This document shows, one piece after another, positions 1 through 9,700 of a DNA stretch of 53,292 nt; position 1 is the stretch's first letter, and the number at the start of each line of letters is the position of its first letter. Source of the stretch: Bacteroidales bacterium. Its GTDB lineage: Bacteria > Bacteroidota > Bacteroidia > Bacteroidales > UBA1556. The notes under the pieces were generated by a model, which was not told the origin of the DNA, searched no databases, and saw only the letters and a program-made list of their open reading frames with translations. The stretch lies in contig JAGLCR010000040.1 in NCBI GenBank assembly GCA_023146135.1, positions 1 to 53,292 on the forward strand. Reading direction: 5' to 3'. Made by a program: the position numbers and the translations under genes.

Positions 1-337
1 ATTGTAAATTAAATACAGTGTACAACAATGTGTATAAAAAATAGCGATTACTTGTGTAAGTCAACAGTACAGCTCATTTCGGGCTCCGCCAAATCTACCT
101 ATTTGACTATTTTAAGTTGTGGCAGCTACATATACAGTAGAACATAGATTTAAGTATGTAAGATTCGTGCAAATTTTAAAGCATAGAAATATAGAGGAAT
201 ATTCTAATTAGTCTGCGATTTACCGCATTTTCTCAGGTGTTGGTTCGTAAGTACGAACCAAATTCTTATTTATTTGTATCACAACAAATACAAACCCGAC
301 ATGAATTATTAGAATAAATATCCTCTTATAGAAGAAA
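1..337. other. Non-coding region, no convincing gene
   Basis: No open reading frame worth calling is visible at the left edge of the window. Two inverted repeats stand close together: a 22-bp one at 240-261 (arms TTGGTTCGTA and TACGAACCAA, 2-nt spacer) and a weaker one at 271-290 (TATTTGT and ACAAATA arms). The stretch may be decayed sequence at the edge of the accessory region. No terminator-like T-run follows the first hairpin. Confidence 0.4.
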
Positions 338-490
338 TCAATCAAACACCCTCATCTCCCCACCAACACCAAACCTCCCACGCCCAGTAGCAACACCATC
401 CGCCACATCAATCAGGCAATCCACATCATGAGCATTCTCTTGGCCACCACGGAAATCACCTGATTTGGTTGAGTGGAAAATAAAAGCAAT
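338..490 (-). pseudogene. C-terminal remnant of a RadA/RecA-like ATPase (copy 1)
   Basis: Read on the minus strand, this stretch encodes about 50 residues up to a TGA stop, beginning IAFIFHSTKSGDFRGGQ and ending GRFGVGGEMRVFD. The HxTKxG, HDVD and RFGxxxE motifs, in that order, match the C-terminal part of the RadA ATPase core (HVTKEG ... EHMVD ... NRFG..E.GVF). A TAA stop lies just upstream of residue I, so no start is available and only a fragment survives. The part from 338 to 463 is repeated at 1685-1810 with about 87% identity. The family assignment rests on motif recognition; a related RecA-fold ATPase of a mobile element is possible. Confidence 0.55.
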
Positions 491-630
491 TTATAGTATA
501 GGGAATTGAACTATAGTTATTATATAAAGCAAATTTATTTGAAGACATACAAGAAAGCTTCAAGAAAAAGAAAATCTTTGTAAATTAGCGGCTTAGAATT
601 GGTGCGAAACTTCAGTAATATAACATACTA

Positions 631-1467
631 ATGAACAAAACAACATACATAATACTAAATCTAACTCTATTTTTCTACTCGTGTAATAATAATAATGGAG
701 TAGAACCTAGGCTGGCAAGTGAAAGTATCTCAATAATGGAGACAGCAAACGATAGCATAAATAGAGAGGAAATAATTAGTGAAACCAAAATTTATGTTTC
801 TTCTGATAGTGTTATTATTGATGATTATCAATTACAGTATTCTGCTGATAGAACACCATCTGAAAATCCGCGCCTCTCAATACACCTCTCAATATATAAA
901 GACACCATAATTGATTTAAGCAAAATGGATAATAAGTTTAATATCAAATTAAAGTTTAACTGGCTTTATAATTCTGACAATGTTTTTGGGATTCAGAGTA
1001 TTGACATCATTAAAGAAGGACTAGAGATACATAAAATGGATATAAAATCCATTATGCAAATTGAAGCTTTTAGTAATGATAAAGGTATAATGGCTAGAGA
1101 GGACTTATACTTATGCGACTGGAATAAGGATTCATATCTTGATTTTGTTATTCGCTGGGTTTGTGCTAGAGGTTGCTTCTATTCTTATTGGATATACAGT
1201 CCCAAAACAGAGGGTTTTGAATATCAGGAGCAACTAGATTTTATGCGTCCATATGCAATTATCAATAATTATATATATTCATATACAGGAGGCAATTCAA
1301 GTTCCTCTAGTTATGAGTCGTATAGAATTGATAGTAATAATGCTATAAATAAGTATCAATCACTTTATATTTATACAGAAATAATAAACAAAAAACCATA
1401 CACAATTAAAGAGTTTTATGATAAGGATGGAAATACAATACGTATTGATTCCATTGAGATTGATTAG
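631..1467 (+). CDS. Hypothetical lipoprotein
   Basis: A 278-residue protein with a short hydrophobic N-terminus and a lipobox-like FFYSC, so C18 is the probable lipidated cysteine. After a low-complexity Asn run the mature part has no catalytic motif I can name. Residues around 165-190 contain DWNKDSYLDF, an acidic loop like those in FG-GAP/XAC2610-type beta repeats, followed by a Cys pair (CARGC). It lies alone between two direct repeats encoding RadA-like C-termini (338-463 and 1685-1810), so it may be a cassette gained or kept by recombination. An AATCTTTG at about 573-580 resembles a Bacteroidota -7 element. Function unknown. Confidence 0.7.
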   Translation: MNKTTYIILNLTLFFYSCNNNNGVEPRLASESISIMETANDSINREEIISETKIYVSSDSVIIDDYQLQYSADRTPSENPRLSIHLSIYKDTIIDLSKMDNKFNIKLKFNWLYNSDNVFGIQSIDIIKEGLEIHKMDIKSIMQIEAFSNDKGIMAREDLYLCDWNKDSYLDFVIRWVCARGCFYSYWIYSPKTEGFEYQEQLDFMRPYAIINNYIYSYTGGNSSSSSYESYRIDSNNAINKYQSLYIYTEIINKKPYTIKEFYDKDGNTIRIDSIEID

Positions 1468-1684
1468 AGTTGCATAATCTTTTACAATATTCAGCAAATA
1501 AAAACGTATTATTATTGCTAAGTATATTTACTTTTCAAATAGATAGTTTCATGTTTTATCACGGAGGGGTTCCATTGTATATAGTAATTTTTATTCTTGA
1601 TGGGAAAAAGCATACTGCTAGAATTGTTGAATCTTTTTTAACAAAAGTGCAAAATTAACCTTTGTATTTAATTCGGAATTTCTC

Positions 1685-1810
1685 TTACCCAAAAACCCCC
1701 ATCTCCCCACCAACACCAAACCTTCCCCTTCCAGTAGCCACACCATCCGCCACCTCAATAAGGCAATCCACATCATGAGCATTCTTTTGGCCGCCACGGA
1801 AGTTACCTGA
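1685..1810 (-). pseudogene. C-terminal remnant of a RadA/RecA-like ATPase (copy 2)
   Basis: A second 126-bp copy of the fragment at 338-463. It encodes 41 residues (SGNFRGGQKNAHDVD at the start, GRFGVGGEMGVFG at the end) and a TAA stop on the minus strand. Sixteen of the 126 positions differ from copy 1, about half of them silent, so the two copies look like diverged paralogues and not a recent duplication. Similarity stops exactly at 1810. To its right begins unrelated coding sequence of the opposite strand, the truncated beta-helix protein, so this is a rearrangement junction. Confidence 0.55.
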
Positions 1811-3417
1811 GCGGAGTTAATACGGAAAATAGAGTTTTTAGATGTGATAATACAGATGCAGCAAGTAATGTTCGTGACTGGATTAACATGACAACAAATA
1901 ATATCTCTCCGTTACCTGTAACAGCAATCGTTAATCAACCAGGTACCGATAGAGTATTTATTGGTACTGATGCGGGCATTTTCTATAGAGACAACAATAT
2001 TGATTGGCAATGCTTTTCAAAAGACTTTCCTGTAACATCAATAACTCAAATGAAGGTAAATAGGAAAACTAGTGAAATATATGCTAGCACTTATGGATAT
2101 GGGTTATGGAAATCTCATTTGCCATGTGTTGACGGTGGCGTTGCTGGTGCTGTGATGGAAATTACGAGTAGTATTAAGGTGCAAAATGATGTAACACATG
2201 GCTTTAATATCATTGTTAAAAACAATAGTACTCTTACTTTTACTGGTGGGGCTGTTGTTGCAATGGGTGCTGGTTATAAAATAATCGTAGAGTCCGGTTC
2301 AAGCCTAATAATTGATAATGCCATAGTAACAAGTGGTTGCGGAAGTTACTGGAAAGGAATTGAAGTATGGGGAAGTGAGAATTCAAGCCAAATACCTATT
2401 TCAAATCAGGGTTTTATCGAAGTGAAAAATGGAGGTACTATTCGTAATGCTGAGATTGGAATACAAGCTATGAAAGTGAATACTGATGGCTCATTGGACT
2501 GGAATTCTAACGGTGGTATTATATATACTAACGGAGCCAAGTTTATCAACAATAATAAATCTATTTGGATAGGCAGTTACCATAGCCCAAATCGCTCTAT
2601 TAATCTAAGCCATATTTATAATACCGAATTTGAGCTAAATGCAAATATGCTTGATGGACATACTGGTCATTGGTTTATTGGTTTATATGATGTTGATAGA
2701 GTCTCAATCAATGGAAATTCATTTATCAATAAGCAGATAGGTTTAAGTACCAACAATAGAGCAACAGGCATTGCGTCTTTTGATGCAGCAATTAATGTAA
2801 ATGCAATATGTAATGATGCCAATCCTACAACTCCACCTTCGCCATGTAACGACTTAGATAAAAACTATTTCGAGGGTTTGTATTATGGTGTATATGCGTC
2901 AAATTCTAATGCAGCTACATCAGCAGTGGTTAATATTGATCAAGCTGATTTTGTAAACGTATATCATGGCGTGCAACTTATTAATACTAAAAACGCTGTG
3001 GTTAATAGGTCTAACTTTCAAGTTTCAGAATCGAGCCAATCAGGAAACGTAACTTATCCCTATGGCATATTCCTTAATGGTAGCGATGGCTTTAAAGTAG
3101 AGGAAAACTCATTTATTGGGGCTAATACGTGGACTGGCGGTAGAGGTATTGTTATTGGTAATTCAGGGGATGATAATAATGAGATTTATAATAATACTTT
3201 TACAAATCTATTAGCAGCCATACAAGCACAAGATGATAATAGGGATGTTAATAATGGTAATGGCTTAAAATTGTTTTGTAATGATATGAGCAACGATGAG
3301 TATGATATTGCAATTATGCCCCCAGGAATTGGTAAGTATCAGCGAATGTCAGATGGTGTAAATTACCTCCCAGCAGGTAATGAGACATTTTTTATTAATG
3401 ATTTTACTATTGTTTAG
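1810..3417 (+). pseudogene. 5'-truncated surface protein with BNR-like and beta-helix repeats
   Basis: The reading frame is open and protein-like upstream of the first ATG (1888), back to the junction with the RadA-like fragment at 1810. The encoded protein has therefore lost its N-terminus and signal peptide. The first 100 residues look like BNR/Asp-box or two-component-like propeller repeats (DRVFIGTDAGIFYRD; IYASTYGYGLWKS). From about residue 100 of the 1888 frame onward it is Asn/Gly-rich beta-helix (IIVESGSSLIIDNA; NNEIYNNTFTN), as in large T9SS adhesins of Bacteroidota. No sorting domain is present; the frame ends 38 bp inside the next gene. If translated from 1888 it gives 509 residues without export signal, so I call it a broken gene. 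Confidence 0.6.
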
Positions 3418-4918
3418 TTTTAATAATCTGAAATCACAAGACACTACCTTTAATAAGTATTTGTACCCTTTTAATGGTACTACAAGTATATATAGTCTCA
3501 TCTCCAATGATAGTACTTATTATGCCCTTTTGGGTCAAATGGGTATAGATTACAAACAGAATTATGGCATATTAAAGATTAATAAAGCAGGTATTACTAT
3601 TGATTCATCATTAATATTCATAAATAATAAGTATTGGGGTACTGATGTAAATGATGGTCATGCTTTTATTTTAACAAGAGATTCAAGTTTTCTTTATTGT
3701 GGAGGCATAAAAGACACAGCAGGTTGGGTTAGTGGTTTTTTAGCTAAATTCGATTATAATTTGGATACTATTTGGACAAAGATTTTTTATCACCCTGATA
3801 CTGCAATATCATTACAAAACCCTAACAATTCGGTTATAAAGCTCTCCGATATAAAACAAACCCCCGATGGAGGATATATTGTTGTTGGCAATTATAATAA
3901 AGATTGTATAGGTTATGTAAATAGAAGTTTTTTGATGAAAATTGATAGTAATGGGAATATTCAAAATTATTATAGTAATAACTTTAATTCACAATCGTAT
4001 GATATTGAAGTTAATCCATTAGATAGTGGTTATGTATATCTAAGCGTTGCAAACAACACTTTCTACCTTATTAAAGCAAACAAATATGGAGTAACGCAAT
4101 GGACATACCCATTAACGACCAGTAACATACATAGAATGGCTCAAGATATCACATTTCTTAATGATAGTATTATTGTAATTGGTAGTTCGTATATTTATTC
4201 CCAAAATGGTTATCCAAATAAATTAGATGTTTTAATGTTTAATATTAATTCTAAAACTTTAATATGGCGCAAGAACTATCAAATTTATTATAGTTTTCAA
4301 AACATTACATTAGACCAATCAATCAATATTAATATTACCAAAGACAGTAATTTAGTGGTTTCAGGCACTGCTCATGTAGTAAGTCCAGATTCAACCTATG
4401 GTGCAAGTAGAGGTATAATATTAAAATTGAACCAAAATGGAGACAGCTTATGGTGTCGCTATTATGCCCATAATTGGAATGATACAGACAATGTGGATCT
4501 TCAACTAAACGATTTAATTGTTTGCGATGATGGAGGTTTCCTTTTTGGTGGCTTTGCAAGTGTACAAGGAGCTGGTTTTACAAACTCATGGTTAGTAAAA
4601 ACCGATAGCATGGGAATGACCCAAGCAGCATTTACTGTTGGAGTGGAAGAGAATACACTGGTTATAAAAAAGCAAAAGCCACTACTTTACCCCAACCCTG
4701 CTACCGATAATTTTAGGCTTCGCTTTGAGCAAAGCCCAACAGAAGATTATGAGCTTAGTATTTATTCAGTATCGGGCGCATTAGTCAAACAGCAGTTACT
4801 ATCAGCTTTGGATAATGAGTATCGGGTTGATATTGGGGAATTAAAATCGGGTGTTTATTTTGTTCGCTTGGAGTCTGATGGGGAGATTGTTTTTAGTGGT
4901 AAATTTGTGAAACAGTAA
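3380..4918 (+). CDS. Secreted protein with T9SS C-terminal sorting domain
   Basis: A 512-residue protein with a clean signal peptide (MRHFLLMILLLFSFNNLKSQ) and a type A T9SS sorting domain over the last ~80 residues. That domain begins LLYPNPATDNFRL, continues YELSIYSVSGALVKQ and ends LKSGVYFVRLESDG plus a basic tail. The middle contains repeated blade-like segments of the delta-60/DPDGG type (TPDGGYIVVG; CDDGGFLFGG), which suggests a beta-propeller. It should be exported by Sec and moved across the outer membrane by the type IX system, then anchored or released. It overlaps the preceding truncated frame by 38 bp, so the upstream gene lost its own C-terminus at this point. Ligand or enzymatic role unknown. 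Confidence 0.8.
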   Translation: MRHFLLMILLLFSFNNLKSQDTTFNKYLYPFNGTTSIYSLISNDSTYYALLGQMGIDYKQNYGILKINKAGITIDSSLIFINNKYWGTDVNDGHAFILTRDSSFLYCGGIKDTAGWVSGFLAKFDYNLDTIWTKIFYHPDTAISLQNPNNSVIKLSDIKQTPDGGYIVVGNYNKDCIGYVNRSFLMKIDSNGNIQNYYSNNFNSQSYDIEVNPLDSGYVYLSVANNTFYLIKANKYGVTQWTYPLTTSNIHRMAQDITFLNDSIIVIGSSYIYSQNGYPNKLDVLMFNINSKTLIWRKNYQIYYSFQNITLDQSININITKDSNLVVSGTAHVVSPDSTYGASRGIILKLNQNGDSLWCRYYAHNWNDTDNVDLQLNDLIVCDDGGFLFGGFASVQGAGFTNSWLVKTDSMGMTQAAFTVGVEENTLVIKKQKPLLYPNPATDNFRLRFEQSPTEDYELSIYSVSGALVKQQLLSALDNEYRVDIGELKSGVYFVRLESDGEIVFSGKFVKQ

Positions 4919-5215
4919 TTATGAAACGATTATTTTTATTAACTATATTGCTTTGATTCAATTGAAGATTTATTTGCAAAAAATGAAAGTAAGTTGATAG
5001 TTATGAGAAATTTGAATATTTTAGATAGATAAAAATGGATAAAAAGATATTAATGATTGGTGGTTTCGACGTTTTTGTGACCTAGCAATTCAGATATTTG
5101 AATACAATAAAGAAAAGGATTATTATAAATGTCAATCGAGCGAGGTAAAAAACCTTCTTGAAAATAACTTTTCTTTTATCGTCATTTGTTTACAATAATT
5201 AATCAATTTTCTGGT
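4919..5215. other. Gene-remnant region between T9SS gene and integrase
   Basis: This 297-bp gap holds broken coding sequence. At 4921 an ATG opens a typical signal-peptide start (MKRLFLLTILL) that stops after 11 codons at a TGA. Further on, short frames such as one reading DINDWWFRRFCDLAIQIFEY end without a start. They look like decayed pieces of one or two genes, with no intact gene and no clear terminator. Confidence 0.4.
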
Positions 5216-6469
5216 TTAGGCAAAGAACTTATCTCGATATTTTTCAGCTGCAATTTCTGAATCTATTTTTAAATATCTCATAAATGAGTGAACAGTTTTA
5301 TGCCCACTAAAAACCATTATAGTTTCAGTAGGCATACCCGCCAGAAATAAGTTTGTACAAAAAGATCTTCTCCCTGTATGTGAGGAAACCATTTCATATT
5401 TTTTAAGTACTTCTGTCCTTTTAGTATTTCCATGTTTGTACACTTGTTCAATCTTGTAATCAATCTTAGCTAATTTAGTAACTTCTCTAATCGCATTATT
5501 AAAATCAGACGAGGTTTTAGGCTTCGGAATATCATTTTTATATTTATTCAGTATATGCTTAGCAAAAGGATTGAGTGGGACAATTATTCTAACCCCTGTT
5601 TTTTCCATTTTCATATTTATTGAATCATTATGGATATGAATAGGCTTCAATGCAAGAAGATCTCCATATCTAAGCCCCGTGAAGCAGGCTAAAATAAAGA
5701 GGTCTCTTTGCTGCTCTAATTCTTTACTTTCTATGTCAAGCTCTAATATCTTATCTAATTCTTCTTTACTAAGGAAAACCTTATAAGTTTCCTCTGTTAT
5801 GCTAACTATATGCTTAATACTGAAATGCTCTATTATACTTTTGTCAAAACAGTAATTAAAAAAAACTTTTAAGTTTTTATATTGCTTCCCAATTGTATTT
5901 ACCATAAGCCCCTTTTCCTTCTTCGCATTCAACGCAACATACGTTAAGTAAAAATCTAATTTCTCCATAAAACCATTTGGTACATTCTTAAAATCATCAA
6001 ACCTTAACTTTCTTTGAAGTTGAGGTTCAACCATTAATAAATGTTTACGCAAAGAATTATTATAATCTTTAAAAACATCTTTGCTTACTCTTGTTCTTTT
6101 GTATTCCACAAATTCATCGAAGACATCCCAGAATGTCTTTTTTGCTATTATTGGCACTGCACTTCCTTTTTGCAGCTTCTTTTTATAGGCATTTATAAGT
6201 TGGTCTTTGCTTGGTTCTAGATTATTTCTAACAAACTCATTATATACGCTATTAAATGCAGCTGATATTTCGTCAAGAACTTCGTTCAAATCAGCGTTCT
6301 CAGGATATCCATTAGTTTTTGCTCTTTGTTTTTGTTTAATCCATAAATCTGGATTAATTGATTTATTAGTAGCAATTCTTAATCTATTACCTCCATAGTT
6401 AAAAGATAGAACTATCGAAGTGTTATTTTTCGCGTTAGCGTCTTTCAAGTAAAAATTTGATCTATTCAT
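5216..6469 (-). CDS. Tyrosine recombinase / integrase
   Basis: A 417-residue site-specific recombinase of the phage-integrase family as found on Bacteroidota mobile elements. An N-terminal arm-binding region (about 1-110) and a SAM-like core-binding domain (about 112-215) precede the catalytic domain. The catalytic set is complete: R267 (TGLRYGD), K290 in the beta-hairpin, H364 and R367 (SHTGRRSF), H390 (SGHKT) and nucleophile Y399 (MRYLKI). The gene is transcribed leftward and starts about 230 bp from a putative attachment site resembling the 3' end of tRNA-Asp (6700-6716). It probably inserted the accessory DNA on its left. No excisionase is visible. Confidence 0.9.
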   Translation of the reverse strand: MNRSNFYLKDANAKNNTSIVLSFNYGGNRLRIATNKSINPDLWIKQKQRAKTNGYPENADLNEVLDEISAAFNSVYNEFVRNNLEPSKDQLINAYKKKLQKGSAVPIIAKKTFWDVFDEFVEYKRTRVSKDVFKDYNNSLRKHLLMVEPQLQRKLRFDDFKNVPNGFMEKLDFYLTYVALNAKKEKGLMVNTIGKQYKNLKVFFNYCFDKSIIEHFSIKHIVSITEETYKVFLSKEELDKILELDIESKELEQQRDLFILACFTGLRYGDLLALKPIHIHNDSINMKMEKTGVRIIVPLNPFAKHILNKYKNDIPKPKTSSDFNNAIREVTKLAKIDYKIEQVYKHGNTKRTEVLKKYEMVSSHTGRRSFCTNLFLAGMPTETIMVFSGHKTVHSFMRYLKIDSEIAAEKYRDKFFA

Positions 6470-6699
6470 GATATATTGATTTAGTAAATATTATAATTTG
6501 TATTTTGTTAATGGTGCAAAGATAATTTAAATTTCAATACGGTGGACACATGAGGTGGACAGATTCGGGGACAGAATTACTTGTTTTTACTATCCCTAAA
6601 CAGCTCACATTTGTTCAATATTTGATTTTATCAAACATAAAATCAACTATATAAGTACTATTAAGGGAAAGTAGCGGAAAGTGAGATAAAGAGGTGTCC
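6470..6699. other. Integrase upstream region with GTGGAC repeats
   Basis: No gene is seen. Between 6541 and 6573 the hexamer GTGGAC occurs twice in direct orientation (GGTGGACAC and GGTGGACAG), and related inverted copies (GGTGTCC, CGTCCAGACC) lie at the putative attachment site near 6692-6714. Such repeats are plausible arm-type integrase sites, but this is inference. The integrase promoter should also lie here. Confidence 0.35.
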
Positions 6700-6716
6700 A
6701 GTCCCGTCCAGACCGC
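6700..6716 (+). other. Putative attachment site: 3' end of a tRNA-Asp gene
   Basis: The bases AGTCCCGTCCAGACCGC match the T-loop end, T-stem and acceptor 3' strand expected for a Bacteroidota tRNA-Asp (…TTCGAGTCCCGTCCAGACCGC). The bases to the left (GTCC in place of TTCG) and all upstream tRNA parts are missing. That is what remains at the far end of an element that integrated into a tRNA. A terminator hairpin follows directly, as after a tRNA gene. An intact tRNA-Asp would be expected left of the window. The match is from memory of tRNA sequences, not from a search. Confidence 0.5.
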
Positions 6717-6753
6717 AAAAAGCTTCGGAGTTTTACTTCGGAGCTTTTTTTTT
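6717..6753 (+). terminator. Rho-independent terminator after the tRNA-like end
   Basis: AAAAGCTTCGGAGT and ACTTCGGAGCTTTT pair fully when G-U pairs are allowed, with a TTT loop, followed by a run of nine T. It faces rightward, directly behind the tRNA-Asp-like 3' end, and fits as the original tRNA terminator. Confidence 0.75.
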
Positions 6754-6798
6754 GCACCATCATTAGTTTCAGTGTAAGCTATGTTATATCTTCAATTA

Positions 6799-9700
6799 CT
6801 AATTCCCCTCCACAATCTTAATTTCCTCCTCAGTTAAGCCATAAAGCGCATACACCATTTGGTCTATTTCCTTGTCGGTTTTATCTATCTCGGTTTTTAT
6901 GGCTTGGGCTTCGGTTTTCTTGGTTTCAAAGACCTCCATCCACTCCATTTCATCCATCTTACTTAGCTTATCGCCTCCAGCTTTTTTTATGGCTTTGTTT
7001 AGCTCTTTTATGAAATCTGCAAATTCTAATTCGTGCCAGTTTTGGAGTTTTTTAGGAAGGTTTTCTAATTGGAATTGAGATTTTAAGAAATTTGAAAACT
7101 GGTTTAGTTTTTCTTCCTTAAGTTTTGTTGCTATATTCATTTCTTCAACAATATGAGTGAATTGTTGCTTTTTTGAATCAATAAATTCAACTATCGGTAT
7201 ATCGACTAAATATTGATAAATGAACCTTAAATACCCTCCTCTAACCATAGGGGAAATGTTTTTATAGTAAAATGTAATTAGCTTGGAATTTAAAGTGCCT
7301 AGCAAAAAAATGTCAGCATTGCCAATAATATATGCTGTATTAACAGTATACAATTTATTATCAATATCTAATGCAAAATTTCCTCTGGTTGAAATGTCGG
7401 GTAGTAAAAGCTTCTGGTCATTAAACTGATTATAATAAGCACACGCTCTCAATTCCCACCAGTAATCCCCTTGGTCTGAGCGTATAGCAAGTTTGTCTTT
7501 ATATTTAGATAAGTGCTCAGTAATTATTGGATGATGTTCTTTAAGAAAACAGAAAGGGTCATCTTCCTTTCTATTAGTATTAGTCCAACCACTAGGAATT
7601 ACTATTAGAAACTTATTTTGAAAGTCTACATGATACCTCTTAATATCTTTACCTGCAACAAATGGTCTAATTAAAGTACTTGAATTAGGATTCTCTTTGA
7701 TTATTTGTTCTTTAAATTCACTTTCAATAATAAAAGCCTCATTCATTCCAGTCTTGATACCGTAGAAGATTTTTGAATTCACATAATTTTTTAATGAAAC
7801 TCCTTTTCCTTTTAGTAATTCGATTAATTCACTCACTTTATTTCCTACTAGAGCCCAACTATTTTCGTTTAAACTTTTTGTTGCAACAGAAAAACTACTA
7901 CTCTTAACAAGTAAGTCCAAATCAGAAAAATTTAGATTAGTAGGTTTTGTTGCCTTAAGAAACTCTTTAGGCTTATTGGCTGTAAGTGATATAATACATG
8001 GATATGCGCTTGCATCAGAGAATACAGGTAAATCACCAAAATCTATAATTTCAACTATTTCTCGACTATTCATCCATTTACGAAGAGGTTTACCATAATT
8101 GGAACGCATCCATTTATTAGCAACGATTATGCTGAAAACACCTCTTTTGGATAATAATCTGTCAACTGATAATTCAAAGAAATAAGTATATAAATCAGCA
8201 GTACCTTGATACGTATAATATTTCTCTTCTAAAAATGGTTTGAATTCCTTAAATAGCTCCTGTCTCACATAAGGCGGATTCCCAATAACAACATCAAAAC
8301 CACCATTATATTCTGTTCGGAATGCATCGTCTACTGAAGATAGGAATTCTTTTTTCAGCTTCTCTATCTCTTTATTTACGGGTAGTTCGTGCTTTATTCT
8401 ATTGTTTCGGATATATTCTATTGCGTTATTTAGATAGTCTTCATCTTTTATCTCGCTATTTCCGAATTTTTGCGTCCATAGTTTCGTCTGCGTTTCCCCT
8501 CTAGCAGTAGTCGCCATCGAGGCGGACAATGGGGCATGCTCTCTAGCAGTAGTCGCCATCGAGGCGGACAATGGGGCATGCCCCATTGTTGCGTGATTCG
8601 CTACTACCGTTTTCCCCGAGGCTATATTCACAGCGCGGGAGGTCATCGATTTTATTTTTCCTACTATTCCATCGCGATCGTCTTCCTCACATACCAGTAG
8701 TAGGTGCATATGGTCGCCACATACATTATATTCTATTACATTTAGCTTATCTTTTTTTACTATTTCGGCAATTGTTTCAGTTATTATTATTTCATCTTTT
8801 TCATCTATCCATACTGCATCACCTAATTTTACATGATTATCGAACATACGTTGCGAATACCTAGAATTATGTGTTGCTGTTGTTATATGCCAAGCTTTTT
8901 TCTTTTTCTTAGCAAATATCTCTGGAAATTCCTTTTGCCAATTAAAGGCTTTATCACCTGCCACGCTTGGGTCGTCTATTAGAGAATTGCCACATTTAAT
9001 ATTGGTGTTTAAGGAGGTTAGCTTCCGTCCTTTTTGGGCAGTGCGCAACCAAAGCGATAGTTTGGCTATATCAACGGATTCTTCATTAATATCTACTCCA
9101 TAAATATTATGCTCCAATATGCTATTTTCAATGTCAGATAGTAGCATTGGTTCATTATTGTATTTGGCGGTAAGCTCATCAATATAGGCGTGTTCTTTTA
9201 TCAAAAAATCCAATGCTTGGTTTAGGAATGCTCCTGAACCACAGGCAGGGTCGCAAATGGTTAATTGTAATAGCCATTTACGATATTCTTCGAGGTTTTC
9301 TATTCGTTTGCGGCTTCGCTGCTTGGCAAAAAGATAGACTTCGTCATTAATATCCAGTTCTTGCCTTTTCTCCTTACATAGTTTGCCTACCGTATTATCT
9401 ACTATATATTTAGTAATATATTTGGGAGTATAGAATACACCATCCTTTTTCCGTTTGGTTTTTTGTTTATCAAATTCAAGACCTTCAATCTCGGCATTAA
9501 TACTCTCAATCTCATTCAATGAGTTTTCAAATATATGTCCTAAGATATTTACATCCACATCAGTGTCAAAATCATAAGCGGTAAGAATGGCTGTATGCTT
9601 TTTCAATAATGCATCATCAATAATTAGCGCATCCAGAATAGAGTCTTTCTCGAATAAGCCTCCATTATAGGCAAATATCTCCTGGCGTTTGCCGCTTTTG

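Noticed and set aside
1470-1658. 62-codon frame after the first lipoprotein gene
   Set aside because: It starts with TTG, has no recognisable domain and no promoter or spacing that supports it. It lies in decayed sequence and is probably a remnant or chance frame.
8571-8864. 97-codon plus-strand frame in the RM-RAYT gene
   Set aside because: Antisense shadow of the transposase-like insert; begins inside the palindrome and has no domain.
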